DNA of 64,000 nt, from NCBI RefSeq assembly GCF_000812025.2, contig NZ_JWJE02000016.1:1-64000 (forward strand). Direction: 5' to 3'. Numbering within the stretch: the stretch's first letter is position 1; each line of letters begins with the position of its first letter. The notes under the pieces are model-generated. The model was given only the letters and a program-made list of their open reading frames with translations. It did no database searches and was not told where the DNA came from. This document shows, in pieces, positions 54,405 to 62,729 of this stretch. This stretch comes from Bacillus thermotolerans. GTDB taxonomy: Bacteria; Bacillota; Bacilli; Bacillales; Domibacillaceae. The position numbers and the translations under genes are program-made.

Positions 54405-54596
54405 TTATATTCGATACAGTAACAGCACCGCAAACAACAATACTATGCTTCCCGCTAAGCCCAGGATCCTAGCTCTTTTGATTAGCAGCTGCTTTGTCAT
54501 AGAAAGGCCGGGACGCCAAATTGCACGAATATGATACACCATGCTAATTAAAAGAATGAAACTGAGAGCAAACAAACCAAAAATTAACCCTTCCAT
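54405..54596 (-). CDS. Small two-helix membrane protein, unknown function
   Basis: A 63-residue protein with hydrophobic segments at about 3-20 and 44-62 and a basic loop between (RAIWRPG, IKRARILG). I do not recognise the family. It is a credible gene because AAAGGAG precedes ATG 54596 at eight bases and it ends directly at a terminator. The open frame extends 57 bases upstream without a better site. It diverges from yhaH. Confidence 0.65.
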   Translation of the reverse strand: MEGLIFGLFALSFILLISMVYHIRAIWRPGLSMTKQLLIKRARILGLAGSIVLLFAVLLLYRI

Positions 54597-54795
54597 TTCC
54601 GCCACTCCTTTCCTGTTACCGATCATTTGGCCACATGGCGAAACCGATCCCAAGTTTTCACTTCCTTATTTAGGGGAAGTATAAAAGAGTACAGTTTTTA
54701 CATACTATGCACGTATGATCGGCTCGCGACCTATTTCTGCAGGAAAGAAAGGATTTTTACGTTTAAAGGAGAATTCTGATATAGAGGTGAAGAAA

Positions 54796-55161
54796 ATGAA
54801 TGCAAAATCTTTATTAGTGGGTCTTATTACTGGCACGGCTGCAGGAGCCGCCGCCACTCTCTTCAGCACTCCAGTTTCAGGACAGGAGGCGCGTGAGAAA
54901 GTTAAGCTGGCTCAAACAAGCGTGAAAAGCAGCACGAAGATGATAAAAACAGACGCCAAGCAGTTAAAAGAAGCGGTGACCCGCTTGAAAGAAGCGGCAA
55001 AAGAGACTCTTCCGGAAGTGAAAGACAGCTTGAAAGTAAGCGCAGGAATGTGGAAGGAGAGCACGAAGCCTAACATTGAACATTTAAAAAATGATGTAAA
55101 AGACATCCAGGATAACATCCAAGATCTGCAAAAAAGCTTGCCTAATAAAGGAAAAAAGTAG
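54796..55161 (+). CDS. yhaH: YhaH, YtxH-domain protein
   Basis: A 121-residue protein with one N-terminal hydrophobic, glycine/alanine-rich helix (LLVGLITGTAAGAAATLF) followed by a Lys/Glu-rich coiled region, the layout of the YtxH family, several of which are general stress proteins. GAGGTGAAG precedes ATG 54796. It lies between trpP and hpr as in B. subtilis. Function unknown; I could not find a convincing SigmaB promoter. Confidence 0.85.
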   Translation: MNAKSLLVGLITGTAAGAAATLFSTPVSGQEAREKVKLAQTSVKSSTKMIKTDAKQLKEAVTRLKEAAKETLPEVKDSLKVSAGMWKESTKPNIEHLKNDVKDIQDNIQDLQKSLPNKGKK

Positions 55162-55188
55162 AGAGTCGGATAGACTCTCTATTTTTTT
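55160..55188 (+). terminator. Terminator of yhaH
   Basis: AGAGAGTC pairs with GACTCTCT, then seven T. It begins inside the yhaH stop codon. Confidence 0.85.
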
Positions 55189-55307
55189 CGAAAATTTAGT
55201 CAACTTTATCTTTATTATTTTTTATTTTCCTGGCATAATAATACTAATAACTTGATAGCTAATTGTTTAACCAGGTGTGAAAGAATGATAAAAAAGAAGG
55301 TGCAAAG

Positions 55308-55877
55308 ATGTCCGATCAATCATGTTCAATGAAAGAGGCCTTGATTTTCAGCCAGCGAATAGCTCAGTTAAGCAAGGCTTTATGGAAAGCTGTAGAAAAA
55401 GACTGGCAAAATTGGATTAAGCCGTACGACTTGAATATTAACGAGCATCACATTTTAACGATTGCGTACCACCTTAAAGGAGCTTCCATTTCAGACATCG
55501 CAAAATTCGGTGTGATGCATGTGTCTACCGCTTTTAACTTTTCAAAAAAACTGGAAGAAAGAGGCTATCTTCGTTTTTCCAAGAAAGAAAATGATAAGCG
55601 GAATACATATGTGGAAATTACAGCGGAGGGTGAAGAGCTGCTGCTAGAGCTCATGGAATGCTTCGATCCCGAAAAGAACGCCGTCTTTGCTGGAAGCGCC
55701 CCGCTGCGTGACCTGTTCGGAAAGTTTCCGGATATGGTAGAGGTAATGGCAATCATCCGTAATATTTACGGAAATGACTTTGTTGACAGCCTCGAGGAAT
55801 CCCTTGGCAACTTGGATAGAGAATTCGATGAAGAAGACGGAAAATTGAAGAAAGCTGTTGCTCATCAGAAGGTATAA
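55308..55877 (+). CDS. hpr: Hpr/ScoC, MarR-family transition-state regulator
   Basis: A 189-residue DNA-binding repressor that in B. subtilis holds down protease, sporulation and peptide-uptake genes. The winged helix lies at about 30-115: [13 protein letters not shown], then the recognition helix [26 protein letters not shown] and the wing [16 protein letters not shown]. The C-terminal part forms the Hpr-specific dimer region. AGAAGGTG precedes the ATG. It has its own transcription unit. Confidence 0.93.
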   Translation: MSDQSCSMKEALIFSQRIAQLSKALWKAVEKDWQNWIKPYDLNINEHHILTIAYHLKGASISDIAKFGVMHVSTAFNFSKKLEERGYLRFSKKENDKRNTYVEITAEGEELLLELMECFDPEKNAVFAGSAPLRDLFGKFPDMVEVMAIIRNIYGNDFVDSLEESLGNLDREFDEEDGKLKKAVAHQKV

Positions 55878-55884
55878 AAGGGCG

Positions 55885-55925
55885 ATAACTGAGGCAGAGA
55901 AGCATCATCTCTCTGCCTCAGTTAT
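55885..55925 (+). terminator. Hairpin after hpr
   Basis: A perfect 16-bp stem (ATAACTGAGGCAGAGA with 55910-55925). No T-run follows directly, so termination may need the second structure at 56001. Confidence 0.6.
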
Positions 55926-56000
55926 TGGTTGGTTATTCTGATTATTCCCCTTTTTTTCTAAACTCCTATAAATAAATTTTTTGTTCTTCTTCCCCTTCTC

Positions 56001-56025
56001 AGCCCACTATTAACGGGCTTTTTTT
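56001..56025 (+). terminator. Second terminator downstream of hpr
   Basis: AGCCC pairs with GGGCT around a nine-base loop, followed by TTTTTT. It is a weak stem but well placed. The rest of 55926-56152 shows no gene. Confidence 0.6.
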
Positions 56026-56152
56026 CTGTTTATTTTCTATGTCTCTTTGTTTTACGTAATCTTAATAAAAAAGTGGTTGATTTTTCTCTTCTTCCGTCGT
56101 AAAGTGATTAAACGATAACGAAAATAATGCCGTTGAATGGAGGGTAATGCCA

Positions 56153-56689
56153 ATGAGATGCTGGCGTACATTTGACATTGAAAAGCGATACGGCTTTGAC
56201 AAAGTCATCGTTTACTCTATTTTGCTCGCAGTCATGTGTTTTTTATTTAGCTATGCACTCTTGCAGTCTCTTTTTTCAGAGACTCCGCATTTTAAATATT
56301 TTCCAGTATTCCTAGCTGGTTTGGCAGGCATATACCCGCTTCATAAATTGATTCACTTGCTGCCGGTTTTTCATTACCGGACTTACATGAAATGCCGTTG
56401 CAAGTTTATTTGCTCATGCTTACCAATTTTCTCAATTCATATAAAAGAACCGGTTCCTAAAAAAACATTTATGTTAAGCCTTATTTTGCCTTTTCTTACA
56501 ATCAATCCGATCCTGCTCGCATGCGTGGGCTTATTCCCGCACTACACTCATTACTTTGCGGTACTCATCGCGTTTCATACAGGATTATGCCTAATTGATT
56601 TGCTGTATGTGAAGGCACTGATTACTTGCCCTCAGCAAGCGGTCATTGAAGAACATGACAGAGGATACGAAATTCTAATCCCTCAATAA
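56153..56689 (+). CDS. DUF3267 family membrane protein (putative zincin)
   Basis: A 178-residue protein with four hydrophobic segments (about 20-40, 48-65, 100-122, 125-150). HKLIHLLP near residue 65 resembles the HxxxH metal motif of DUF3267, a group thought to be membrane zinc peptidases. A cysteine cluster (CRCKFICSC, residues about 80-88) is unusual. ATG 56153 is chosen because GGAGGG is eight bases upstream; ATG 56147 would be too close. Function unproven. Terminator follows. Confidence 0.7.
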   Translation: MRCWRTFDIEKRYGFDKVIVYSILLAVMCFLFSYALLQSLFSETPHFKYFPVFLAGLAGIYPLHKLIHLLPVFHYRTYMKCRCKFICSCLPIFSIHIKEPVPKKTFMLSLILPFLTINPILLACVGLFPHYTHYFAVLIAFHTGLCLIDLLYVKALITCPQQAVIEEHDRGYEILIPQ

Positions 56690-56695
56690 TTAAAG

Positions 56696-56739
56696 GAAAC
56701 AGCCCAAAAGAAAGCAATTATTTCATTTTGGGCTGTTTC
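56696..56739 (+). terminator. Terminator after the DUF3267 gene
   Basis: GAAACAGCCCAAAA (56696-56709) pairs perfectly with 56726-56739, just past the stop codon. Confidence 0.8.
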
Positions 56740-56805
56740 TCTACCTTTTCGCCGTTATTTTTGCTATCTTTATTACATAGGACTTAAAAGGGGAGGGGAA
56801 ATCAA

Positions 56806-56994
56806 TTGATCTCCGTTATTGTTGTATTTATCATTTTTGCTGTTATCATTCTTTATAATATTAACCGCATGACGAATATCCTTTGTATCCAAAAAGAAAT
56901 TCCGGAAGAAAAACATCCGAAAATCTTCCGCACGATTAACATTTATATTACCATCTTACTGGTTTCTTCGTATGTTGAAATTCTATTTACATAG
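56806..56994 (+). CDS. Small membrane protein, unknown function
   Basis: A 62-residue protein with hydrophobic helices at about 1-18 and 44-61 and a charged middle (KEIPEEKHPKIFRTI). I do not recognise it. TTG 56806 is a credible start because AGGGGAGGGG lies seven bases before it. It sits between two terminators and so forms its own transcription unit. Its neighbourhood between hpr and prsA holds small yha genes in B. subtilis too. Confidence 0.65.
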   Translation: MISVIVVFIIFAVIILYNINRMTNILCIQKEIPEEKHPKIFRTINIYITILLVSSYVEILFT

Positions 56995-56996
56995 GT

Positions 56997-57036
56997 AAAA
57001 AGCGAGCTGATTCTTTATAAGCCAGCTCGTTTTTTA
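56997..57036 (+). terminator. Terminator before prsA
   Basis: GCGAGCTG with CAGCTCGT and a T6 tail. Confidence 0.8.
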
Positions 57037-57040
57037 TCTT

Positions 57041-57069
57041 TTGGCGGGTCATTAAAAATATGTTATAGT
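57041..57069 (+). promoter_or_regulatory. SigmaA promoter of prsA
   Basis: TTGGCG (57041-57046) and TATAGT (57064-57069) with a 17-bp spacer, 73 bp before the start codon. Confidence 0.65.
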
Positions 57070-57142
57070 ATGTCCTAAGAAAAAAATGTAAAGGCCGACA
57101 CTTTCCTGAGAGCCGGCTAATTAACTAGGGAGTTGTATACAC

Positions 57143-58105
57143 ATGAAAAAATGGATCCTATCTGTTTCCTTGCTTGCAGGGGCTGTCGGCCTCGCTGGCT
57201 GCGGCGCTGGTGGTGACACCGTCGCTACATCATCGGCAGGTGATGTCACACAGGAAGAACTGTACGAAGCGATGAAGGAGCAGTTCACTCCTCAAATGGA
57301 ACAGACACTTCAAGAACTAATGTACAGAAAGGTACTATCTGATAAATATAAGGTAACAGAGGAAGAGCTTGACCAGGAAATGAAGCAAACGAAGGAGCAG
57401 CTCGGTGATCAATATGACATGTTCCTCTCCCAATACGGTCTTGATGAAGAGGCATTTAAGGATATGATGGAACTGCAGCTTCTCCAAGAGAAAGCGGTTC
57501 TTTCTGAAGTCGAAGTCACCGATCAAGAAGTGAAGGATTACTATAAAGAATGGCAGCCTCCAGTAAAAGTGCGTCATATTCTAGTGGAGGATGAAAAAAC
57601 GGCCCAAGACATCAAAAACCAGCTAGCCAATGGTGCCAAATTTGCTGACCTTGCGAAAGAGCACTCTACAGATACTGCTTCTGCCCAAAACGGCGGGGAC
57701 CTTGGCTGGATAGATTACGCAAACCGCCAGCAATTTGTCCCTGAATTCACAGAGCAGCTTAACAAGCTCGAGAAAGGCCAAGTTAGTGATCCAGTGAAGT
57801 CGGATTTCGGCTATCACATCATTGAGGTAACCGACAAGCAAGAGAAAAAGCCACTAGAAGAAATAAAAGAGGAACTTACAGAAGAGCTGAAGCTGTCTAA
57901 AGTAGACGCTGAAACGCTTCAAAATACACTCAACAAAGAACTGAAAGCAGCGGATGTGAAGGTAGAAGACGAAAGCCTAGAAGGCGCCTTCTCTGACCTT
58001 TCCGAGTCAAATAAAGAAGCAGATACTAATGCTCAACCAACAGAAGAAACAAACACAGATGAAGCAAAAGACGATCAGCCTAAAGAGGAAAAACCAGCAG
58101 AGTAA
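57143..58105 (+). CDS. prsA: PrsA, foldase lipoprotein (peptidyl-prolyl isomerase)
   Basis: PrsA is a membrane-anchored lipoprotein outside the membrane that folds exported proteins. The 320-residue precursor has a signal peptide with lipobox LAGC (lipidated C20), an N-terminal foldase domain, a parvulin domain at about 145-235 (VRHILVED, HSTDTASAQNGGDLGW, FGYHIIEV), and an acidic low-complexity tail (residues about 275-320, Glu/Asp/Thr/Pro-rich) that is longer than in B. subtilis. AGGGAG precedes the ATG. Confidence 0.94.
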   Translation: MKKWILSVSLLAGAVGLAGCGAGGDTVATSSAGDVTQEELYEAMKEQFTPQMEQTLQELMYRKVLSDKYKVTEEELDQEMKQTKEQLGDQYDMFLSQYGLDEEAFKDMMELQLLQEKAVLSEVEVTDQEVKDYYKEWQPPVKVRHILVEDEKTAQDIKNQLANGAKFADLAKEHSTDTASAQNGGDLGWIDYANRQQFVPEFTEQLNKLEKGQVSDPVKSDFGYHIIEVTDKQEKKPLEEIKEELTEELKLSKVDAETLQNTLNKELKAADVKVEDESLEGAFSDLSESNKEADTNAQPTEETNTDEAKDDQPKEEKPAE

Positions 58106-58130
58106 TTCTCCTTTTGAAAAAAGCTGCAAC

Positions 58131-58165
58131 AAAAAGCTGTCCGATAATACTATCGGACAGCTTTT
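58131..58165. terminator. Bidirectional terminator between prsA and yhaL
   Basis: AAAAAGCTGTCCGATA pairs perfectly with its complement around a four-base loop. The last codons of yhaL lie inside it. Confidence 0.9.
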
Positions 58166-58335
58166 TGCCTTGCCTTTTCTTCCCGCTCTCGTTCCATTCT
58201 TTTTATATATACTTGTCCCTCTTTTTCAATGAACTCCTCGTCCACTTTTTTCTCGTCTCTTGATGTCTTCACCGCCATAATCGCACTTAATATGATACCA
58301 GCAACCACTACATACACCCATACCGGCAGTGTCAT
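58150..58335 (-). CDS. yhaL: YhaL family protein
   Basis: A 61-residue protein: one N-terminal membrane helix (residues about 4-22, VWVYVVVAGIILSAIMA) and a highly charged cytoplasmic tail with EEFIEKEGQVYIKRMERERE, the signature of the sporulation-linked YhaL family. GGAGAGG precedes ATG 58335. Five of its last codons are read through the prsA terminator stem. In B. subtilis it lies beside prsA as well. Role in sporulation is not established. Confidence 0.85.
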   Translation of the reverse strand: MTLPVWVYVVVAGIILSAIMAVKTSRDEKKVDEEFIEKEGQVYIKRMEREREEKARQKAVR

Positions 58336-58390
58336 CACCCGATCCTCTCCCCCTTTCACTTTAATTATTATTAATATATTCACCAGAAGG

Positions 58391-58420
58391 AAAAAACATG
58401 TCCAACAAGGGACATGTTTA
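58391..58420 (-). terminator. Terminator of yhaM
   Basis: AAACATGTCC with GGACATGTTT and a T6 tail on the minus strand, touching the yhaM stop codon. Confidence 0.8.
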
Positions 58421-59359
58421 TGAAGAGAAATTAGGCTTATAGAAGGAGCGGTTATCGAGCGCGAATACCCGCTCTGTAAACTCACCCGGCTTCGTCCGTT
58501 CCAGCACCCGATCAAGCATATTCATTTTCGCATCGATGTTATCAATGTAATGAAGGATTTCTGCCTCTTTCACCATGGGCGGTTTCGGGCTTCCCCACTC
58601 TGCTTTCCCATGGTGAGACAATACGAGGTGTTTAAGAATCATTACCTCTTCTCCCTCAATCTGAAGCTCTTCTGCTGCTTTCCCAATTTCATTGACCATA
58701 ATAGTAATATGACCGAGCAAGTTGCCTTCCACGGTATAAGCTGTCGAAATAGGCCCCGATAGCTCAATGACTTTACCCAGGTCATGCAAAATGACACCAG
58801 CATACAATAAATCCCGATCCAGTGACGGATACAGATCGGCAATCGATTTGGCCAGTTGAAGCATTGATACGACGTGGTAGGCCAAGCCTGAGACAAATTC
58901 GTGGTGATTCTTCGTCGCAGCTGGATATTCTAGAAATTCAGAGTGATACTTATTCAGCAGGAACCGTGTAATACGCTGGACATTAGGGTTTTTCATATCA
59001 AAAATAAATTGATTGATCGTATCAGCCATTTCCGTTTGATCAAGCGGAGCCGTCTCAATAAATTCGCTGATCTGCTTTCCATCCTGTGGGCCGGCAGGGC
59101 GGATTTGCCGAATCTTCAGCTGCATTCTTCCACGGTAGTTTTGAATCTCGCCCGCTACCTTTACAATGGTCTGGGGCTGATATTGTTTTGCCGTCTCTTC
59201 CTTTGCATCCCAAAGCTTCGCTTCAATATCACCGCTCTTATCTTGTAAAATCAACGTTAAATACGGATTGCCATTAACCGCTATGCTTTTTGTCGCTGAT
59301 TTAATTAATAAGTAGCTTTCTACACTTTCCCCCGGTTCGTAATGAGTAATCCCCCGCAC
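58418..59359 (-). CDS. yhaM: YhaM, 3'-5' exoribonuclease
   Basis: Degrades RNA and single-stranded DNA from the 3' end with metal ions. The 313-residue protein has an N-terminal OB fold (residues about 12-95; [19 protein letters not shown]) and a C-terminal HD domain with [20 protein letters not shown] near residue 192 and [15 protein letters not shown]. The start is GTG 59359 with AAGGAAGG nine bases before. Very close to B. subtilis YhaM over its whole length. Confidence 0.95.
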   Translation of the reverse strand: MRGITHYEPGESVESYLLIKSATKSIAVNGNPYLTLILQDKSGDIEAKLWDAKEETAKQYQPQTIVKVAGEIQNYRGRMQLKIRQIRPAGPQDGKQISEFIETAPLDQTEMADTINQFIFDMKNPNVQRITRFLLNKYHSEFLEYPAATKNHHEFVSGLAYHVVSMLQLAKSIADLYPSLDRDLLYAGVILHDLGKVIELSGPISTAYTVEGNLLGHITIMVNEIGKAAEELQIEGEEVMILKHLVLSHHGKAEWGSPKPPMVKEAEILHYIDNIDAKMNMLDRVLERTKPGEFTERVFALDNRSFYKPNFSS

Positions 59360-59436
59360 ACGGCTTCACCTTCCTTACATAATTTAAGCAAATTATAACA
59401 TAACAGCTTTTGGAAGCAGAATAAAACACTGCCCTG

Positions 59437-60681
59437 CTAACGATTTTTTGAAAGGTCCAGTGCTTTCTTCATATCCTTCAACGAATTTGACTTTCCATAC
59501 ATAAGTACGCCGCCCTTATAAATACGCGCACCAATGCTTCCTAAAAGGAAGATAGAGACAAGCAACACACCGACCCCTAATAGAATCTCCCAAAGCGGAA
59601 TATTCAGCATACCAATTCTCACAAACATGGTCATTGGTGTGAAGAATGGAATATAGGAGGTGACCGTAATAAAGGTCGATTCAGGCTGAACGAGCCCATA
59701 CATGGAAATGAAAAATCCAGCCATCACTAACAGCGTTAACGGTGTCATCATTTGCTGCACATCCTCTAAACGGCTGACAAGCGAGCCAAGAAGAGCGGCA
59801 ACAGTAGCATATAAAAAGTATCCAAGCACAAAGAAGATAACTGCATAGATCATCATAGACGAAGAAAGAGATGAAAATCCTAACCAGTTTGCCGCCAGGC
59901 TCTCCGGCTGATTAGCCAGCGATAAATAAGCGACTAAGAGCCAAATGCCCAGCTGTGTTAAACCGAGCAGACCTACCCCAAGGATCTTCGCAAACATATG
60001 CGTAACCGGCGATACACTTGAGATTAAGATTTCCATGACCCGTGAAGATTTCTCGATCGCCACATCAGAGGCAATCATATTCGCATACATAATGACGGAC
60101 AAGTAAATAAAAAACAGCAAGACGTAGACGAGCGACTGGGCTTGCATCCTTTCTTCTTCTGATTTCGCCGTATCGGCTAAGGCGACTGTATTGAATTGAA
60201 CAGGCGCATTCCAGATTTTCATTTGCTCATCTGTTAACTGCAAACTTTCTGCGGCATGGATCGTTTTCAAAGATTGAAGCGCCTGCTGGATTTGCTCGGC
60301 TGACCCGCTGCTTGTTATATTCCCGGCCTTATACACGCCAGCCGGCAGCCCTCCTTCTGTCTCCCTTAACATTAAATAGCCTTCATATGTTCCTTCCTCT
60401 ACCTCATCTTTTAGCACGCTTTCCGATTCATTGGTTTTAACGAGCTTGACCTCATCCTCTACAGCCGAAAATTGGGCTTGAAAAGGCTCAAAAAGAGTAC
60501 CGGATTCATCGACAACAGCAATCTGCTCTGTCTCCCCGCCTTCATCAAAATAGGAAAAGATCCTTTCCATGTTGGTAGCGACTAAAATAGCCAAGGCAAC
60601 CAGTACGGTTGTGACAAGAAATGATTTTGTTTTGAATTTAGTAGTGTATGATTGCGAGAGAATCAGCCAAAAATTATTCAT
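59437..60681 (-). CDS. yhaP: YhaP, ABC-2 type permease (NatB-like)
   Basis: A 414-residue membrane protein: one N-terminal helix (about 20-38), a large extracellular loop to about residue 170, then five to six helices to residue 385, the layout of NatB-type sodium exporters. EKSSRVMEILISSVSP is the conserved ABC-2 coupling segment. Substrate unknown; sodium or a peptide are family precedents. ATG 60681 overlaps the yhaQ end by eight bases. Confidence 0.88.
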   Translation of the reverse strand: MNNFWLILSQSYTTKFKTKSFLVTTVLVALAILVATNMERIFSYFDEGGETEQIAVVDESGTLFEPFQAQFSAVEDEVKLVKTNESESVLKDEVEEGTYEGYLMLRETEGGLPAGVYKAGNITSSGSAEQIQQALQSLKTIHAAESLQLTDEQMKIWNAPVQFNTVALADTAKSEEERMQAQSLVYVLLFFIYLSVIMYANMIASDVAIEKSSRVMEILISSVSPVTHMFAKILGVGLLGLTQLGIWLLVAYLSLANQPESLAANWLGFSSLSSSMMIYAVIFFVLGYFLYATVAALLGSLVSRLEDVQQMMTPLTLLVMAGFFISMYGLVQPESTFITVTSYIPFFTPMTMFVRIGMLNIPLWEILLGVGVLLVSIFLLGSIGARIYKGGVLMYGKSNSLKDMKKALDLSKNR

Positions 60682-61570
60682 AGGAAGCACCGACCTTTTC
60701 TATAAATATATCATTCAGAGAAGGCTCCTCGAGCTCAAACTTTTTAACGAACCCTCTTCCCTGCAAGGCTGCAAAGACTTCCTGGGCTACCTCTTCCTTT
60801 TCTATTTGCAATAAGGCACCCTCAGCTGTTCTCCTCACTCTCAGGATCCCTGGAATGTCCTTTAGGAACCCGAGGTCAAAATCGGCATGAATCATAATGT
60901 TTTTCTTTCCAAATGACCGCTTTACATCTCGAAGACGGCCGTGTACAACCGGTTGCCCGTGATGCATAATACACAGGTTTTCACACAGCTCCTCAACATG
61001 CTCCATTCTGTGGCTGGAGAAGACAATCGTCGTGCCGCTATCCTTTAGCTGAAGAACAGCATCCTTCAACAGCTCAACGTTAACCGGATCCAACCCGCTA
61101 AACGGTTCATCCAGGATCAGAAGCTCCGGTTTATGGACAACCGAGGCAATAAATTGAATCTTTTGCTGATTTCCCTTCGACAGCTCTTCTACCTTCTTGT
61201 CCGCGTACTCGGTCGCTTTAAACTGTTCGAGCCAGCGGTCTGTCTCATCTGCTGCTTCCTTTTTGTCCATGCCGCGCAGACGGGCTAAGTATGTAATCTG
61301 CTCTTTCACCTTCTGCTTTGGATAAAGCCCTCTTTCCTCCGGCAAATAGCCAATCTTTGAGCTCAGCTTGTAATTAACAGGATTTCCGCTCCACTGAATG
61401 GTTCCGCTGCTGGCCTTGAGAATGCCTAAAATCATTCGAAAGGTCGTTGTCTTTCCTGCTCCATTCGCCCCTAGAAAACCAAATAGTTCCTTTTCCGGAA
61501 TTTCTAATGATAGGTTTTTTACTGCCGTAAAGCCGTTAAATGTTTTTGTTACCTCTTCTAAAACAAGCAT
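60674..61570 (-). CDS. yhaQ: YhaQ, ABC transporter ATP-binding protein (NatA-like)
   Basis: ATPase partner of YhaP. The 298-residue protein has Walker A GANGAGKTTT at about residue 35, Q-loop YLPEERGLYP, signature ELSKGNQQKIQ, Walker B LLILDEPFSGLDP, switch histidine SSHRMEH, and the C-terminal DUF4162 domain. GGGAGGG lies six bases before ATG 61570. Two-gene operon yhaQ-yhaP. Confidence 0.9.
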   Translation of the reverse strand: MLVLEEVTKTFNGFTAVKNLSLEIPEKELFGFLGANGAGKTTTFRMILGILKASSGTIQWSGNPVNYKLSSKIGYLPEERGLYPKQKVKEQITYLARLRGMDKKEAADETDRWLEQFKATEYADKKVEELSKGNQQKIQFIASVVHKPELLILDEPFSGLDPVNVELLKDAVLQLKDSGTTIVFSSHRMEHVEELCENLCIMHHGQPVVHGRLRDVKRSFGKKNIMIHADFDLGFLKDIPGILRVRRTAEGALLQIEKEEVAQEVFAALQGRGFVKKFELEEPSLNDIFIEKVGASYE

Positions 61571-61705
61571 GTGCAACCCTCCCGTCTAAGTATACGAAGC
61601 AATAAGAAAAAAGTTCCTTTAATCAGCATCTGGCTCTCATAAATTTCAAATCGGGATTGCTTGTTTGCAGAGATACACATGTTAGCTGTTAATCTCTCTG
61701 AACAT

Positions 61706-61732
61706 AAAAAAAGACCGTCTGTTGACAGTCCT
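61706..61732 (-). terminator. Terminator of the tad operon
   Basis: GACTGTC pairs with GACGGTC (one G-U) and is followed by seven T on the minus strand, 84 bp after the tadC stop. The rest of the 245-bp gap 61571-61815 shows no supported gene. Confidence 0.75.
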
Positions 61733-61815
61733 GTTTATAGCAGTAAGGCAAGCAGCAGGAGAATAACGGAGTTCTTTATGCCCTATGGATATCGAGCAGG
61801 AAGAATGCTTCATAT

Positions 61816-62727
61816 TCATGAAACAAACTTCAGGACAACAGGCCCCAGCAAAATAATAAATAGAGTCGGAAAGATAAAGACAACTAATGGGAACAGCATT
61901 TTTATTGGTGCTTTCATGGCTGCTTCCTCTGCTTTTTGCTTTCTTTGTTCCCGTATATCCTCCGTTTGGACTCTAAGAACAGAGACCAACCCAATCCCCA
62001 GTTTTTCAGCCTGGATAATACTGCTTATTACAGATTTTAACTCCTCGACCGGCAAGCGCTCTCGAATTCCGATAAGAGCTTCTTTTCTTGTATTCCCAAG
62101 CCTGATTTCTTCCAATGCAACCTTGAACTCATCAGACAGAACGCCCTCTCGTTTTGAAACCATCTTACTTAGAGCAGCATCAAACCCCAGCCCCGCTTCA
62201 AGACTAGTCGTAATTAAGTCAAGCGTGTCTGGAAGTTCCTTCAGAGCTGCTTTGCTTCTCTTTTTCACCTTCAGCTTCAAATAATAGCTAGGAAGAATAC
62301 TGGCTCCCAGAAATGAAAGTAAGCAAACCAGCATCTTTAGATGAAAAGGAAGCTGTAACAGAAAAGTATACCCTCCTGTTACAATAGGAAAAATAATCAT
62401 AAGAACGAGTTGGATAATCTTAAATTCTACAGCACTAAGCCCAAAAGGACGGCCTGCCTGAGCAAGCTTCAGGTCCAACTGAAAAGCCTTCTCTTTGTTT
62501 AACCTTTTTTGCAGCCCGGTTTTAAAGTGTTTCCATAAAGGCTTAATAATCCGGTCCGAAAAAGAAAGCTCTTCCTCCAACTCCGCTTCATTCCCCCAAG
62601 AGGGAGTGTCCTCAGCGAAATAATAGTCTACCCTTTTTTGTACATGCGCCTTCTTTTCAAATCTAAACGCAAGGACCGCATAGAAGAAGAGGCTTGTAAA
62701 AATAAAGAGACTTATATACAGAAGCAT
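61816..62727 (-). CDS. tadC: TadC-like pilus assembly membrane protein
   Basis: A 303-residue platform protein of Tad/Flp type IVc pilus assembly. It has an N-terminal helix (1-20), helices near 105-150, the cytosolic T2SF domain (about 165-260; LPDTLDLITTSLEAGLGFDAAL, GIGLVSVLRVQTEDIREQR) and a last helix (275-300). GAGGTG before ATG 62727 overlaps the tadB stop. Last gene before a terminator. Confidence 0.87.
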   Translation of the reverse strand: MLLYISLFIFTSLFFYAVLAFRFEKKAHVQKRVDYYFAEDTPSWGNEAELEEELSFSDRIIKPLWKHFKTGLQKRLNKEKAFQLDLKLAQAGRPFGLSAVEFKIIQLVLMIIFPIVTGGYTFLLQLPFHLKMLVCLLSFLGASILPSYYLKLKVKKRSKAALKELPDTLDLITTSLEAGLGFDAALSKMVSKREGVLSDEFKVALEEIRLGNTRKEALIGIRERLPVEELKSVISSIIQAEKLGIGLVSVLRVQTEDIREQRKQKAEEAAMKAPIKMLFPLVVFIFPTLFIILLGPVVLKFVS

Positions 62728-62729
62728 GT

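Noticed and set aside
61682-61819. 45-codon minus-strand frame overlapping the tadC stop as ATGA
   Set aside because: The coupling looks tempting, but no pilin-like sequence is seen and the frame runs through the operon terminator.
61661-62284. 207-codon frame antisense to tadC
   Set aside because: Overlaps the tad terminator and the well-supported T2SF domain.
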